Below, piece after piece: positions 43,111 through 52,410 of a stretch of DNA of 64,000 nucleotides. Positions within the stretch are counted from its first letter, which is position 1. Each line of letters starts with the position of its first letter. The DNA lies in the NCBI RefSeq assembly GCF_014168535.1, contig NZ_CP060007.1, positions 496,001-560,000 on the forward strand. The letters are read 5' to 3'. The stretch is from Lacibacter sediminis (GTDB lineage: Bacteria > Bacteroidota > Bacteroidia > Chitinophagales > Chitinophagaceae). Below the pieces are notes generated by a model. The model saw only the letters and a list, made by a program, of their open reading frames with translations. It did no database searches and was not told where the DNA came from. The position numbers and the translations under genes were made by a program.

Positions 43111-44415
43111 ATGAATATACTACTGCTTGGCTCTGGTGGCCGTGAACATGCCCTGTCCTGGAAATTTGTACAAAGTCCTTTGTGCGATGAATTGTATATC
43201 GCTCCCGGTAACGCCGGCACTGCTTTGTGTGGTACCAATATTTCTTTGCGTGTGGATGGTGATTTTGAAGCGATGGAACAATTCTGTCGTGACAAACAGA
43301 TTCATCTGATAGTTGTAGGTCCGGAAGATCCACTGGTGAAAGGCGTGTATGATCATTTTGATGAAGCACATAAAACCAATCCTTTTGCTGACGGCTGGTT
43401 GGGTGTTATCGGTCCCTCAAAATACGCAGCGCAGCTTGAAGGCAGTAAGGCATTTGCCAAAGCATTCATGGAGCGCCACAATATTCCAACAGCTTCCTAC
43501 AAAGAATTTACTGATACCAATTTTGACGAAGGTCGTGAATACCTCATGAACCATGCATTGCCCGTTGTGCTCAAAGCCGATGGACTGGCTGCGGGTAAGG
43601 GGGTGATCATCTGCAATAATCATCTCGAAGCTGTAGCTGAATTTGATATGATGATCCATCAGCACAAATTTGGTGATGCGGGTAAAAAAGTGGTGATCGA
43701 AGAGTTTTTGAATGGTATTGAGGTGAGCGTATTTGTGTTGACCGATGGCAAAAACTATTGCATATTACCGGAAGCAAAGGATTACAAACGGATTGGCGAA
43801 GACGATACCGGTTTAAATACGGGTGGCATGGGTGCAGTAAGTCCGGTGCCTTTTGCTGATGAGGTGTTTATGCAAAAGGTGAAGGAAAGGATCATTGAAC
43901 CAACCATCAATGGCTTTAGTGAGGAGGGATTTGTGTACAAGGGTTTTGTGTTTATCGGTCTCATTAAAGTAAACAACGAGCCTTATGTCATTGAATATAA
44001 CTGCCGCATGGGTGACCCTGAAACCGAGGTGGTTATCCCAAGGCTGAAGAACGACCTTGTTGAAATGCTTGTTTCAACGGCAAAAGGGGAAGTAGATCAA
44101 ATAAAGATCGAACAAGACCCACGTTTTGCGGTCACGATGGTAGCTGTAAGCGGCGGGTATCCAGGCGATTATATCAAAGGGTATGAAATTACCGGCCTCA
44201 ATCAATCAACTGCAGAAACTGTTATTTTTCATTCCGGCACCATAGCAGAAGACGACAAAATTGTGAGCAATGGAGGACGTGTACTTACGGTTACTTCTTT
44301 CGGTAAAGATGTTGCTGAATCGGTAGCAAGATCAAAGCAGGTACTTGAAGGCATCCGCTTCATGAAAATGTATTACCGCAGCGATATCGGCTACGAATTC
44401 ATGGGCACTAACTGA
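43111..44415 (+). CDS. purD: Phosphoribosylamine-glycine ligase
   Basis: 434 residues, full length. It begins MNILLLGSGGREHALSWKF, has the ATP-grasp core with VLKADGLAAGKGVIICN and VVIEEFLNGIEVSVFVLTDG, and ends with the usual YYRSDIGYEF. It makes glycinamide ribonucleotide from phosphoribosylamine, glycine and ATP in purine synthesis. It stands alone; 192 bp separate it from mreB. TAATTTCG at about 43083 is a possible -7 box. Confidence 0.97.
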   Translation: MNILLLGSGGREHALSWKFVQSPLCDELYIAPGNAGTALCGTNISLRVDGDFEAMEQFCRDKQIHLIVVGPEDPLVKGVYDHFDEAHKTNPFADGWLGVIGPSKYAAQLEGSKAFAKAFMERHNIPTASYKEFTDTNFDEGREYLMNHALPVVLKADGLAAGKGVIICNNHLEAVAEFDMMIHQHKFGDAGKKVVIEEFLNGIEVSVFVLTDGKNYCILPEAKDYKRIGEDDTGLNTGGMGAVSPVPFADEVFMQKVKERIIEPTINGFSEEGFVYKGFVFIGLIKVNNEPYVIEYNCRMGDPETEVVIPRLKNDLVEMLVSTAKGEVDQIKIEQDPRFAVTMVAVSGGYPGDYIKGYEITGLNQSTAETVIFHSGTIAEDDKIVSNGGRVLTVTSFGKDVAESVARSKQVLEGIRFMKMYYRSDIGYEFMGTN

Positions 44416-44544
44416 GAAGTATAAACGAAGTTTCTGAAATGTCTTTTTTGTTTTTCGTGGTATTGACGAAATGCTTTGCAGGCAAGGGTTAAACTTGTTT
44501 TGAAAAAATCGGGAGGAAAAACACTTACGGGCACGGTTTTAGCG

Positions 44545-44574
44545 TTGTTATTCCAAATTTTTCTCTCAAATTTG
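44545..44574 (+). promoter_or_regulatory. Predicted promoter of the mre/mrd operon
   Basis: TTG (44545..44547), a 19-bp spacer, then CAAATTTG (44567..44574), matching the Bacteroidota consensus except for C at the first position. It lies 34 bp before the mreB start. Confidence 0.65.
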
Positions 44575-44607
44575 CAACCATCGGAATTATAATTTCCAGT
44601 AACCAAT

Positions 44608-45636
44608 ATGGGACTCTTCAACTTTTTTATTCAGGAAATAGCAATGGACCTGGGTACAGCTAATACCCTCATTATACATAACGATGAAATTGTGGTGAAT
44701 GAACCATCCATCGTAGCACTCGACCGGAACAACCCTAAGAACGTGTTAGCCGTGGGTAAGAAGGCATTGATGATGCATGAAAAAACCCATGAAAGCATTC
44801 GCACGGTTCGCCCATTGAAAGACGGTGTAATCGCCGATTTCAATGCGGCTGAGTTAATGATCCGTGAGCTCATAAAATTAGTATTGACCAAAAAACCATT
44901 GTTCGCTCCAAAATGGCGGATGATGATCTGCATACCTTCCAGCATTACAGAAGTAGAAAAAAGAGCGGTGCGTGACAGTGCTGAACAAGCCGGTGCACAG
45001 GAAGTATATCTTTTGCATGAACCAATGGCAGCTGCCCTTGGTATTGGTATTGATGTGGAAGAACCCGTTGGTAATATGATCGTTGATATAGGTGGTGGTA
45101 CTACCGGTATTACGGTGATTGCTCTTGCAGGTATTGTTTGCGACCAAAGTATCCGTATCGCCGGTGATGAATTTACTGCCGATATTATGGAAGCTCTCCG
45201 CCGCTATCACAGTTTACTCATTGGCGAACGCACAGCCGAGCAGATCAAAATACAGATTGGTGCTGCTATGAAAGAACTGGATAGCCCGCCCGACGATATT
45301 CCGGTGAACGGTCGTGACCTAGTAACAGGTATTCCTAAACAGATCATGGTTAGCTACCAGGAAATTGCTGAAGCACTGGACAAAAGCATTTTCAAAATTG
45401 AAGAAGCGATCCTGAAAGCATTAGAGATGACTCCTCCTGAGTTGGCCGCTGATATTTACCGTCGTGGTATTTATATCACTGGTGGTGGCGCCTTGCTCCG
45501 TGGCCTGGACAAACGTCTGAATCAAAAAATCAAATTACCTGTTCATATTGCTGATGATCCGCTGAAGAGTGTGGTAAGAGGCACAGGTATTGCACTTAAA
45601 AATTACAATCGCTATCCGTTTGTGATGCGCAACTGA
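44608..45636 (+). CDS. mreB: Rod-shape actin homologue MreB
   Basis: 342 residues. Actin-fold phosphate loops are visible: DLGTANTLI (phosphate 1) and DIGGGTTGITVI (phosphate 2), with the adenosine motif GGGALLRGLD near the end. EPMAAALGIGI matches the conserved interdomain segment. MreB filaments guide lateral cell-wall synthesis. It is the first gene of a five-gene elongasome operon followed by mreC (44 bp), mreD, PBP2 and rodA, the classical order. Confidence 0.98.
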   Translation: MGLFNFFIQEIAMDLGTANTLIIHNDEIVVNEPSIVALDRNNPKNVLAVGKKALMMHEKTHESIRTVRPLKDGVIADFNAAELMIRELIKLVLTKKPLFAPKWRMMICIPSSITEVEKRAVRDSAEQAGAQEVYLLHEPMAAALGIGIDVEEPVGNMIVDIGGGTTGITVIALAGIVCDQSIRIAGDEFTADIMEALRRYHSLLIGERTAEQIKIQIGAAMKELDSPPDDIPVNGRDLVTGIPKQIMVSYQEIAEALDKSIFKIEEAILKALEMTPPELAADIYRRGIYITGGGALLRGLDKRLNQKIKLPVHIADDPLKSVVRGTGIALKNYNRYPFVMRN

Positions 45637-45680
45637 CTGGGACATCGATGAACGGAAGAACCAATTAAAACCCACCTTTC

Positions 45681-46529
45681 GTGCGGAATCTTTTTGCTTT
45701 TATCAGGCGTTTTTCGGTTTTATTGTTTTTCCTGCTTTTACAGGTGGTGAGTATGTCCCTGCTGTTCAGGTATAATAAATTTCACCAGGCCGCTTATATG
45801 GATACTGCCGGAGAAATAACCGGAAGTATTGAAAAACAGTACAGCAAAGTGAGCGGCTACTTCAGTCTTAAAAAAGAAAACGAAGCACTGCGTAAACGAC
45901 TGGCTGAAGTACAAAACAAACTTGCAGAAAATTTTCAAAGCCCTGATACTACGCAACGTGTTGTTACAGATTCAATTCCTGTAGATACCACAGGTGTTTT
46001 ACGTAAGTATCTTTATATGGAAGCCGCAGTGGTAAATAATTCAGTAGCTCAACCCAATAACTATTTCACCATTCATCGTGGCAGTAAACAAGGCGTGCAA
46101 CCGGGTATGGTTGTGATCACTGCCAGCGGTGTTGCAGGTGTGGTGCTGGATGTAACAGAAAATTTTGCAACAGCCATGAGCATGCTCAACAAGCAAAGCC
46201 GTATCAGTGCAAGGTTAAAGAAAACAGGAGAGAGTGGGCGCATAGAATGGGATGGCAAAGATCCGAGAATTGTACAGCTGCGTGATATACCAAAAAGTGT
46301 AAAGCTTGCAAAAGGCGATACTGTTATCACAAGTCAGTACTCTGATTTCCCTTCCGGCATTATGATCGGTGTTATTGAAAAGGTGTTGCTTGAAAAAAGC
46401 ACCAACAATTATTTTTTGCAGGTACGCCCTTCAAATGACTTCAGCAGTTTACAGAATGTATTTGTGGTAGCTAATCTGCAACGTGCCGAGCAACTTGAAC
46501 TGGAAAAACGCATCAAGCAAAAGAAATGA
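45681..46529 (+). CDS. mreC: Rod-shape protein MreC
   Basis: 282 residues from a GTG start at 45681. One transmembrane helix (about residues 9-28), a coiled coil (YFSLKKENEALRKRLAEVQNKLAENF), and two MreC beta-domains with NNYFTIHRGSKQGVQPGMVVITASGVAGVV and a final LQVRPSNDFSSLQNVFVV. It links MreB to the periplasmic synthases. Its stop overlaps mreD by 4 bp. No better ATG exists upstream of the membrane segment. Confidence 0.95.
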   Translation: MRNLFAFIRRFSVLLFFLLLQVVSMSLLFRYNKFHQAAYMDTAGEITGSIEKQYSKVSGYFSLKKENEALRKRLAEVQNKLAENFQSPDTTQRVVTDSIPVDTTGVLRKYLYMEAAVVNNSVAQPNNYFTIHRGSKQGVQPGMVVITASGVAGVVLDVTENFATAMSMLNKQSRISARLKKTGESGRIEWDGKDPRIVQLRDIPKSVKLAKGDTVITSQYSDFPSGIMIGVIEKVLLEKSTNNYFLQVRPSNDFSSLQNVFVVANLQRAEQLELEKRIKQKK

Positions 46530-47056
46530 GCAATCTCTTACGAAATATCATCCGTTTGATCTTATTCACCTTGGTGCAGGTATTTGTATTTAACCAGGTG
46601 CCGCCTCTGCATCAATACATCACACCTTATATTTATTTTCTTTTTATTCTTTGGTTGCCGTTTAATATCAGCCGTGGCACTTTGTTATTGGTGTCATTCA
46701 TTTGTGGTATCTGTCTCGATTTTTTTACAAAAACACCCGGCTTACATGCTGCTGCCTGTGTATTGATCGGTTACCTGCGGCCGTTCCTTATTAATTTATT
46801 AGTGCCGCAACAAGGTGTTGAGTTCAACTACCGTGAACCTTCTGTTGCCAGCCTTGGATTTACACAGTACATTACTTATGTAACCGCACTTACGTTGTTT
46901 CATCATGGTTGGTTATTTACGATCCAGGCCTTTCAATTTGGCAACATCTTATATCTTTTATTAAAAACTTTGGGCTCTACCGTAGTAAGTTTGTTGTTGA
47001 TAACAGTAATTGAAATTATCTTTATACGAAAGCAGAAGTTTTTAACCAATACCTGA
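46526..47056 (+). CDS. mreD: Rod-shape membrane protein MreD
   Basis: 176 residues with about six hydrophobic helices and little else. FNQVPPLHQYITPYIYFLFILWLPFNISR and FICGICLDFFTKTPGLHAAACVLIGYLRPFL follow the MreD pattern as found in Bacteroidota. It belongs to the elongasome membrane complex with MreC and PBP2. Identification rests partly on position between mreC and the PBP2 gene, because the family is poorly conserved. Confidence 0.88.
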   Translation: MSNLLRNIIRLILFTLVQVFVFNQVPPLHQYITPYIYFLFILWLPFNISRGTLLLVSFICGICLDFFTKTPGLHAAACVLIGYLRPFLINLLVPQQGVEFNYREPSVASLGFTQYITYVTALTLFHHGWLFTIQAFQFGNILYLLLKTLGSTVVSLLLITVIEIIFIRKQKFLTNT

Positions 47057-47088
47057 TGCGCAAATTTTGAAAAACCTTATAACAGGCC

Positions 47089-49182
47089 ATGGCCGAATTT
47101 AATCAATCACGACAAACCACCATCCGTATTATTATAGCAATTGTGTTTGCCATCATTCTTGTACGATTGATGACATTGCAACTGTTTACTTCCAAATATT
47201 CAAAACTGGCGAACGACCAGGCCATCCTCCGCAAAATTGTTTACCCAAGCCGTGGAATTATTTTCGATCGTAAAGGCAAAGCGATCCTCGATAACACAAC
47301 CATGTACGATCTGATGGTTACACCATCGCAATTGAAAGGAGTTGATACAATTATACTTTGCCGCATTCTGGGTATTGATACAGCAGAGTTTAAAGAAAGG
47401 GTAGTAACAGCTATTATCAAGAACTCACGCAACAGGCCATCCGTATTTGAACCATTGCTTTCTCCTGAAAAATATGCAAGGATAAATGAGAATTTATTCC
47501 GCTTTCAACCGGCTTTCTTTTTACAGGAACGACCCATTCGTACCTACCCTTACAGAGCTGCCGCTCATATTCTTGGTTATGTAGGTGAAGTTGATTCGCC
47601 GATGTTGAAACGCTCGAACTTCTTTTACCAGATGGGTGATTTTGCCGGGCGCAGTGGCCTGGAAAGTTATTATGAAAAAATATTGATGGGTAAACGTGGG
47701 ATCCAGTACATCCTGCGTGATAATTTTAACCGGCCTATTGGTAAATATGAGAACGGTGAATTTGATACAATATCAGTTGCAGGCCGCCATCTCAATACTT
47801 ATATTGATGTGGAAGTGCAGCAGCTGGCAGAAAAATTAATGAATGATAAAGTGGGAAGCGTGGTTGCCATTGAACCGAAGACGGGTGGCATTATCGCCAT
47901 GACATCAGGTCCAACTTATGATCCCAATGAATTAACAGGTTCTGAATCGAGAAAGAATTTCAGCCGTTTGTTTTTAGATCCTGCATCGCCATTACTTAAT
48001 CGTGGTATGCAAGGTGTGTATCCTCCCGGCTCAACCTTTAAACCATTAGGAGCATTGGTGGCATTGGATGAAGGATTGATCACACCTGAATTTGGTTATT
48101 CCTGTTTTGGCCGTTATGGTCCTTGCGGCAGGCCGGCCTGTACACATACTAATGCAGGACATGCTGCCAACCTCAGTTTATCTATTGCCAACTCCTGCAA
48201 CTCGTATTATGCACATGTGTTACGCATGGCACTTGATAATAAGAAGTACGGCAATATTGAAGGTGGGTTGATGAAGTGGAAAGAATATATGTCGGGTTTT
48301 GGTTTGGGGCATCGTTTGGGTATCGATCTTCCCGGGGAGTATGCAGGCTATATTCCCGATACTGCACGATACAATAAAGTATTTCGCAAAGGAGGATGGA
48401 GCAGTTGCACCATTGCATCGCTTGGTATCGGACAAGGGGAAATTCAAGCCACTCCAATGCAAATGGCTAATGCCATGTGTTTAATTGCAAACAGAGGTTG
48501 GTATTACACGCCTCACTTTGTAAAGAATATTGATGGAGAAACAGCAGAAGATACATTGCTGAATAAGTATCGTCAGAAAATTTCACCGCTTCATATCCCT
48601 AATGATTATTACCAGGCAGTAATTGACGGGATGGAAATGGTGGTAACAAATGGTACTGCACGAAATGCTGCTATTGAAGGTTACTCTGTGTGTGCGAAAA
48701 CAGGTACAGTAGAAAACTATTTCAGAGGAAAGAAACAACAGAACCATTCTTTCTTTGTAGCCTTTGCACCAAAAGATAATCCACAGATCGCTATTTGCGT
48801 GGTGGTGGAAAATGCAGGTTTTGGTTCAACATGGGCAGCACCTATTGCATCATTACTGATGGAGAAATTCCTGACCGATTCTATTGCGGGTGATAAACGC
48901 AAAGCTGAGATCGAACGCATCAGCAACGTTGTTATTACACCGGCGAAGATCAGGTATGAATTGTTTAGAAGAGATTCGATCAAACAGTTGAGAGATTCTG
49001 CACAACGTGTAAAAGAAAGACGCATGCGGATTGATTCAACTGCAATTGGTCAATTAAAACATCTGCCGACGATGCCAAACAAACAACCGGCAAAAGATCA
49101 AGAACAGCAACATAGGTTAATGGCTATTATACCAACCCATAAATTACAATCACTTAAAGAAGCAAAGCAACGTAACAGCTGA
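47089..49182 (+). CDS. mrdA: Penicillin-binding protein 2 (transpeptidase)
   Basis: 697 residues. N-terminal membrane anchor (residues 10-30), PBP dimerisation domain (PSRGIIFDRKGKAILDN), and a transpeptidase domain with the active-site Ser in PPGSTFKPLGAL, the second motif SCNS, and CAKTGTVEN as the KTG box. It cross-links peptidoglycan during cell elongation. The basic C-terminal tail of about 80 residues beyond the catalytic domain is species-type variable. AAAAACCTTATAACAGGCC precedes the start. Confidence 0.96.
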   Translation: MAEFNQSRQTTIRIIIAIVFAIILVRLMTLQLFTSKYSKLANDQAILRKIVYPSRGIIFDRKGKAILDNTTMYDLMVTPSQLKGVDTIILCRILGIDTAEFKERVVTAIIKNSRNRPSVFEPLLSPEKYARINENLFRFQPAFFLQERPIRTYPYRAAAHILGYVGEVDSPMLKRSNFFYQMGDFAGRSGLESYYEKILMGKRGIQYILRDNFNRPIGKYENGEFDTISVAGRHLNTYIDVEVQQLAEKLMNDKVGSVVAIEPKTGGIIAMTSGPTYDPNELTGSESRKNFSRLFLDPASPLLNRGMQGVYPPGSTFKPLGALVALDEGLITPEFGYSCFGRYGPCGRPACTHTNAGHAANLSLSIANSCNSYYAHVLRMALDNKKYGNIEGGLMKWKEYMSGFGLGHRLGIDLPGEYAGYIPDTARYNKVFRKGGWSSCTIASLGIGQGEIQATPMQMANAMCLIANRGWYYTPHFVKNIDGETAEDTLLNKYRQKISPLHIPNDYYQAVIDGMEMVVTNGTARNAAIEGYSVCAKTGTVENYFRGKKQQNHSFFVAFAPKDNPQIAICVVVENAGFGSTWAAPIASLLMEKFLTDSIAGDKRKAEIERISNVVITPAKIRYELFRRDSIKQLRDSAQRVKERRMRIDSTAIGQLKHLPTMPNKQPAKDQEQQHRLMAIIPTHKLQSLKEAKQRNS

Positions 49183-50525
49183 TGGAAAAACAGGCAAGCA
49201 TAGGAAAGGGAGTTGATGCTACAACAGTATTGTTGTATTATGCCTTAGTGCTGGTAGGTTTTATTGCTATTTTTTCAGTTGAGTTTCGAATGGGTGATTC
49301 GTTTGTTCAGTCATTACTGGAATTAAAGAAAAACTATTCACGTCAGGTGTTGTTCATTGGCATCAGTTCATTGGTGGGTGTATTTATTTTATTAACTGAT
49401 AGTAAGTTCTTTACCACTATTGCCAATCTTTTGTACATGGCCGGTATCTTACTGATGCTGTTAACGTTTGTGATCGGTAAAGATATCAGTGGTTCAAAAT
49501 CATGGATCGCATTAGGTGGTGGATTTAATCTGCAACCTGCTGAATTATGTAAAGTGTTTACTGCATTGGCATTGGCAAAATATTTAAGCAGGCAGGAAAC
49601 GGAATTCAATAACCTCCGGTCGCATCTCATTGCATTTGCATTAACGTTGGGCCCGGCATTATTATCCATTGCACAAAAAGAAACCGGTCTTGCATTGGTT
49701 TATTTCTCTTTCTTTTTGGTGATGTACAGAGAGGGGTTACCAGCCATGTATCTGATCGTAGGTTTTTCCTTCGTGGTATTGTTTATCTCCTCAATTGTAT
49801 TATCGTTTTTGGTTTATGCAATTGCGTTGGGCATTATTGCATTGATCATCATTTATTATTTCTGGCGGCAGTTTAAACGCAACCTGTTTTTATTGCTCGC
49901 CATGATCATCATTTATCTTGTGCTGCTGGGCTTTCATATGTTTGTGAACATCGTTGTGTTTGATAAGATCATGAAACCTTACCAGGCTGCACGTGTGTTA
50001 AATATGTTTGGTAAGAGTTATATTCCCAGGTCACCTGAACGAATTGCACAATTTGAAAAGGAACAGGCGAGTGGAAAAAAACGGGATTATACCTATAACG
50101 TAAAGCAATCGAAGATCGCAATTGGTTCCGGTGGATTAGCTGGTAAAGGATTTTTGAAAGGAGTTACCACGCAAGGCGATTTTGTTCCGGAACAACACAC
50201 CGATTTTATTTTTACCGCCATTGCTGAAAGTTTTGGTTTTTGGGGAAGTGCTTTGCTGCTGGGTTTGTATTTCTTTATGCTTTATCGCATCATCACACTT
50301 GCTGAACGACAACGAAGTACATTCTCAAGGGTGTATTGTTACAGCGTGGCGGCTATTCTTCTCTTTCATGTAATGATCAATATCAGCATGACAATTGGTT
50401 TAATGCCCGTAATCGGGATTACACTACCTTTACTAAGCTATGGTGGATCTTCACTTGTTACATTCACCATTCTGATCTTTATTATGCTGCGCCTTGATGC
50501 CGACCGTAGTATGGTGCTTCGATAA
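49182..50525 (+). CDS. rodA: Peptidoglycan glycosyltransferase RodA (SEDS family)
   Basis: 447 residues with about ten helices. SEDS features are GGGFNLQPAELCKVFTALALAKYLSRQ, the long loop with NVKQSKIAIGSGGLAGKGFLKGVTTQGDFVPEQHTDFIFTAIAESFGFWGS, and the final GLMPVIGITLPLLSYGGSSLVTF. It polymerises lipid II during elongation in complex with PBP2. The start overlaps the PBP2 stop by one base. The loop between helices 6 and 7 is longer than in E. coli. Confidence 0.96.
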   Translation: MEKQASIGKGVDATTVLLYYALVLVGFIAIFSVEFRMGDSFVQSLLELKKNYSRQVLFIGISSLVGVFILLTDSKFFTTIANLLYMAGILLMLLTFVIGKDISGSKSWIALGGGFNLQPAELCKVFTALALAKYLSRQETEFNNLRSHLIAFALTLGPALLSIAQKETGLALVYFSFFLVMYREGLPAMYLIVGFSFVVLFISSIVLSFLVYAIALGIIALIIIYYFWRQFKRNLFLLLAMIIIYLVLLGFHMFVNIVVFDKIMKPYQAARVLNMFGKSYIPRSPERIAQFEKEQASGKKRDYTYNVKQSKIAIGSGGLAGKGFLKGVTTQGDFVPEQHTDFIFTAIAESFGFWGSALLLGLYFFMLYRIITLAERQRSTFSRVYCYSVAAILLFHVMINISMTIGLMPVIGITLPLLSYGGSSLVTFTILIFIMLRLDADRSMVLR

Positions 50526-50579
50526 TCAGATCAACGTTTGTCTGCTGTTCTCTTATTAATCATGTTAAATCGATCGTGT

Positions 50580-50873
50580 ATGAAAAAATATCTCTGCACA
50601 TTTTACCTCCCCGATTTACTGGAAGATGATTTTTGGGCAATCATACCAAGCCATCGGCAACATATCAATGATTTAATGCGTGAAGAAGTGATCATCACTT
50701 ATTCCGTAAATGGATTACGAACCAAAGGCTGGGTGGTATTGAATGCTGACTCTGAAATGGAAGCGGCAGCAATGATCGATAAATTTCCAATCCGTAAGTT
50801 TATCACTTATGAGCTTGATGAACTCTTCATATTTGATACAATGATCGGTGCTCCAAAACTGGTGATGAATTGA
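50580..50873 (+). CDS. YCII/muconolactone-isomerase-like small protein
   Basis: 97 residues from the ATG at 50580 (MKKYLCTFYLP); an ATG at 50562 is possible. It shows a ferredoxin-like alpha-beta sandwich outline: LCTFYLPDLLEDDFWAIIPSHRQHINDLM, VIITYSVNGLRTKGWVVLNADSEMEAAAMIDKFPI and LDELFIFD. This fits the dimeric alpha/beta barrel families YCII or muconolactone isomerase-like. Catalysis is not assured. It sits between rodA (54 bp) and an MBL-fold gene (78 bp). Confidence 0.65.
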   Translation: MKKYLCTFYLPDLLEDDFWAIIPSHRQHINDLMREEVIITYSVNGLRTKGWVVLNADSEMEAAAMIDKFPIRKFITYELDELFIFDTMIGAPKLVMN

Positions 50874-50951
50874 TTAAACTTCCTGCCTGTATCTTTGCAA
50901 CTTCTTAATTGAATCCAGGCAACAGCAGTTGCAGTTAAATAATACAGGCAC

Positions 50952-51695
50952 ATGAGAATAATTCCACTTTCAGAAGGTAGTTTTACAGTAGATGGTTCCA
51001 AGAAATTTGTTCCTTTCGATCCTGAGAAAGATAATATAAAAGATCGCCCCGCAGGTAGTTTGTTGGTTGAAGTGCAACCATTTGTTGTGATCACCGAAAA
51101 AGATATTTTGTTACTTGATACAGGGCTCGGCTTTACAATGCCTGACGGCACATTACAGATACATCATAACCTTATGCAGGCAGGTATCAATCCAATGGAA
51201 GTAACAAAGGTATTGATGAGTCATTTGCACAGAGATCATGCCGGTGGTGTGAGTAAAGAAGATGCTGTATTGCAACAACGGTTTATCAGTTTCCCAAACG
51301 CAACGTACATTGTAAATAAGCAAGAGCTTGAAATTGCTGTAAGCAAATTATCAAAGTCGTATGCAATTGATGATGTAAGTATATTGCCCGAATCAGATCA
51401 CTTGCAGCTTGTTGAAAGCTCAGGTGTTATTGATGATTATATTCATTACGAATGGACAGGTGGACATAGTCCATGGCACCAGGCATTCTGGATAAAAGAA
51501 AACAACGAAACCGTTTTCTTTGGTGGCGATGTAGCGCCGCAGTTGTTCCAGATGAAAACAAAGTTTGTAACCAAATATGATTTCGATGGAAAGCTTGCTG
51601 CTGATCTGCGTGTGAAGTGGTGGGCGCAGGGACAGAAAGAAAACTGGAAGTTTTTATTCTATCATGATCTGAAAACACCTGTCTTTAGTTTTTAA
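50952..51695 (+). CDS. MBL-fold metallo-hydrolase
   Basis: 247 residues. Metal ligands follow the family pattern: HLHRDH (residues about 92-97), the His in GGHSPWHQAFW, and the Asp in FFGGDVAP. These bind two zinc or iron ions and cleave an ester or lactone. Nothing in the sequence defines the substrate. No signal peptide, so cytoplasmic. It is convergent with the ECF module. Confidence 0.9.
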   Translation: MRIIPLSEGSFTVDGSKKFVPFDPEKDNIKDRPAGSLLVEVQPFVVITEKDILLLDTGLGFTMPDGTLQIHHNLMQAGINPMEVTKVLMSHLHRDHAGGVSKEDAVLQQRFISFPNATYIVNKQELEIAVSKLSKSYAIDDVSILPESDHLQLVESSGVIDDYIHYEWTGGHSPWHQAFWIKENNETVFFGGDVAPQLFQMKTKFVTKYDFDGKLAADLRVKWWAQGQKENWKFLFYHDLKTPVFSF

Positions 51696-51868
51696 TGAAG
51701 ACTGTTTTATTGAAGTAAGACGGCATCTCTTCTACATATATTATTTTCTTTAAAGTCAGCATAAAACGGTTTTTTTTCACTGAATTGCTGTTTGCAAAAC
51801 TCTTGATGAGTAACGTATTATTGTATCTATTGAATTGCTGAAATGCAGTGCTGTAGCGGGTTTCAGGG

Positions 51869-51902
51869 CAAAAAAATAGGCCAACCCTGAAAAGAGTCGG
51901 CC
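51869..51902 (-). terminator. Terminator of the second ECF module
   Basis: On the minus strand GGCCGAC, a 10-nt loop and GTTGGCC are followed by TATTTTTTT. It lies about 65 bp after the stop of the Spy-like gene. Confidence 0.82.
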
Positions 51903-51964
51903 GTTGCTAACCTATGAAAAACACCTATTCGCAAATTTATAACATAAGAACCAAAAATTCCAAA

Positions 51965-52390
51965 TTAATTTCTCTTTTGACGTTGCAACATTGGCTTATT
52001 TGGGCGGTTCTTTAACTGATTCAATAATACTCCACGAAACTCACGTTCAGCCTGAAAGAATTTATTCATTCTGGGCTGTCCTATTACACCAACAAAACGA
52101 TCACGATACTTTTTTCTTACATCTAATATCCTTTGTTCATCATCCACCACATCTTTGTTTGGATTGTTTCGCTGTGTAAGCATAACCTGGTTTACATCAC
52201 GTTTATACTCATTGTAAACCGGCCAGAAACGTTGCGCTTCATCAGAAGTTAAATTGAGCTTACGACTGATAAATGCAATTTCAAGTGCTTTAATCTTTTC
52301 ATGATCCTTGGGGTCAGGTTGATCCTGTGCATATACATAACCTGTAAGGTTGAATGCAAGAACCAACATCATTGTCATTATCTTTTTCAT
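51965..52390 (-). CDS. Exported Spy/CpxP-like 'sensor of ECF-type sigma factor' protein
   Basis: 141 residues with a signal peptide (LTGYVYAQ). The mature protein is helical and highly charged: KIKALEIAFISRKLNLTSDEAQRFWPVYNEYKRDVNQV and ILDVRKKYRDRFVGVIGQPRMNKFF. This layout resembles the Spy/CpxP LTxxQ-type helical proteins, a kind often annotated as sensors of ECF sigma factors in Bacteroidota. It is the third gene of the module, 20 bp after the anti-sigma-like gene. It may report on envelope folding stress. Confidence 0.78.
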   Translation of the reverse strand: MKKIMTMMLVLAFNLTGYVYAQDQPDPKDHEKIKALEIAFISRKLNLTSDEAQRFWPVYNEYKRDVNQVMLTQRNNPNKDVVDDEQRILDVRKKYRDRFVGVIGQPRMNKFFQAEREFRGVLLNQLKNRPNKPMLQRQKRN

Positions 52391-52410
52391 GATACTATCC
52401 TCCGGTGTTT

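Noticed and set aside
51781..51840. TGAATTGCTG repeated at 51781 and 51831 (50 bp apart) as a further regulatory pair
   Set aside because: Spacing and place (between convergent genes) do not fit the LytTR pattern; probably chance.
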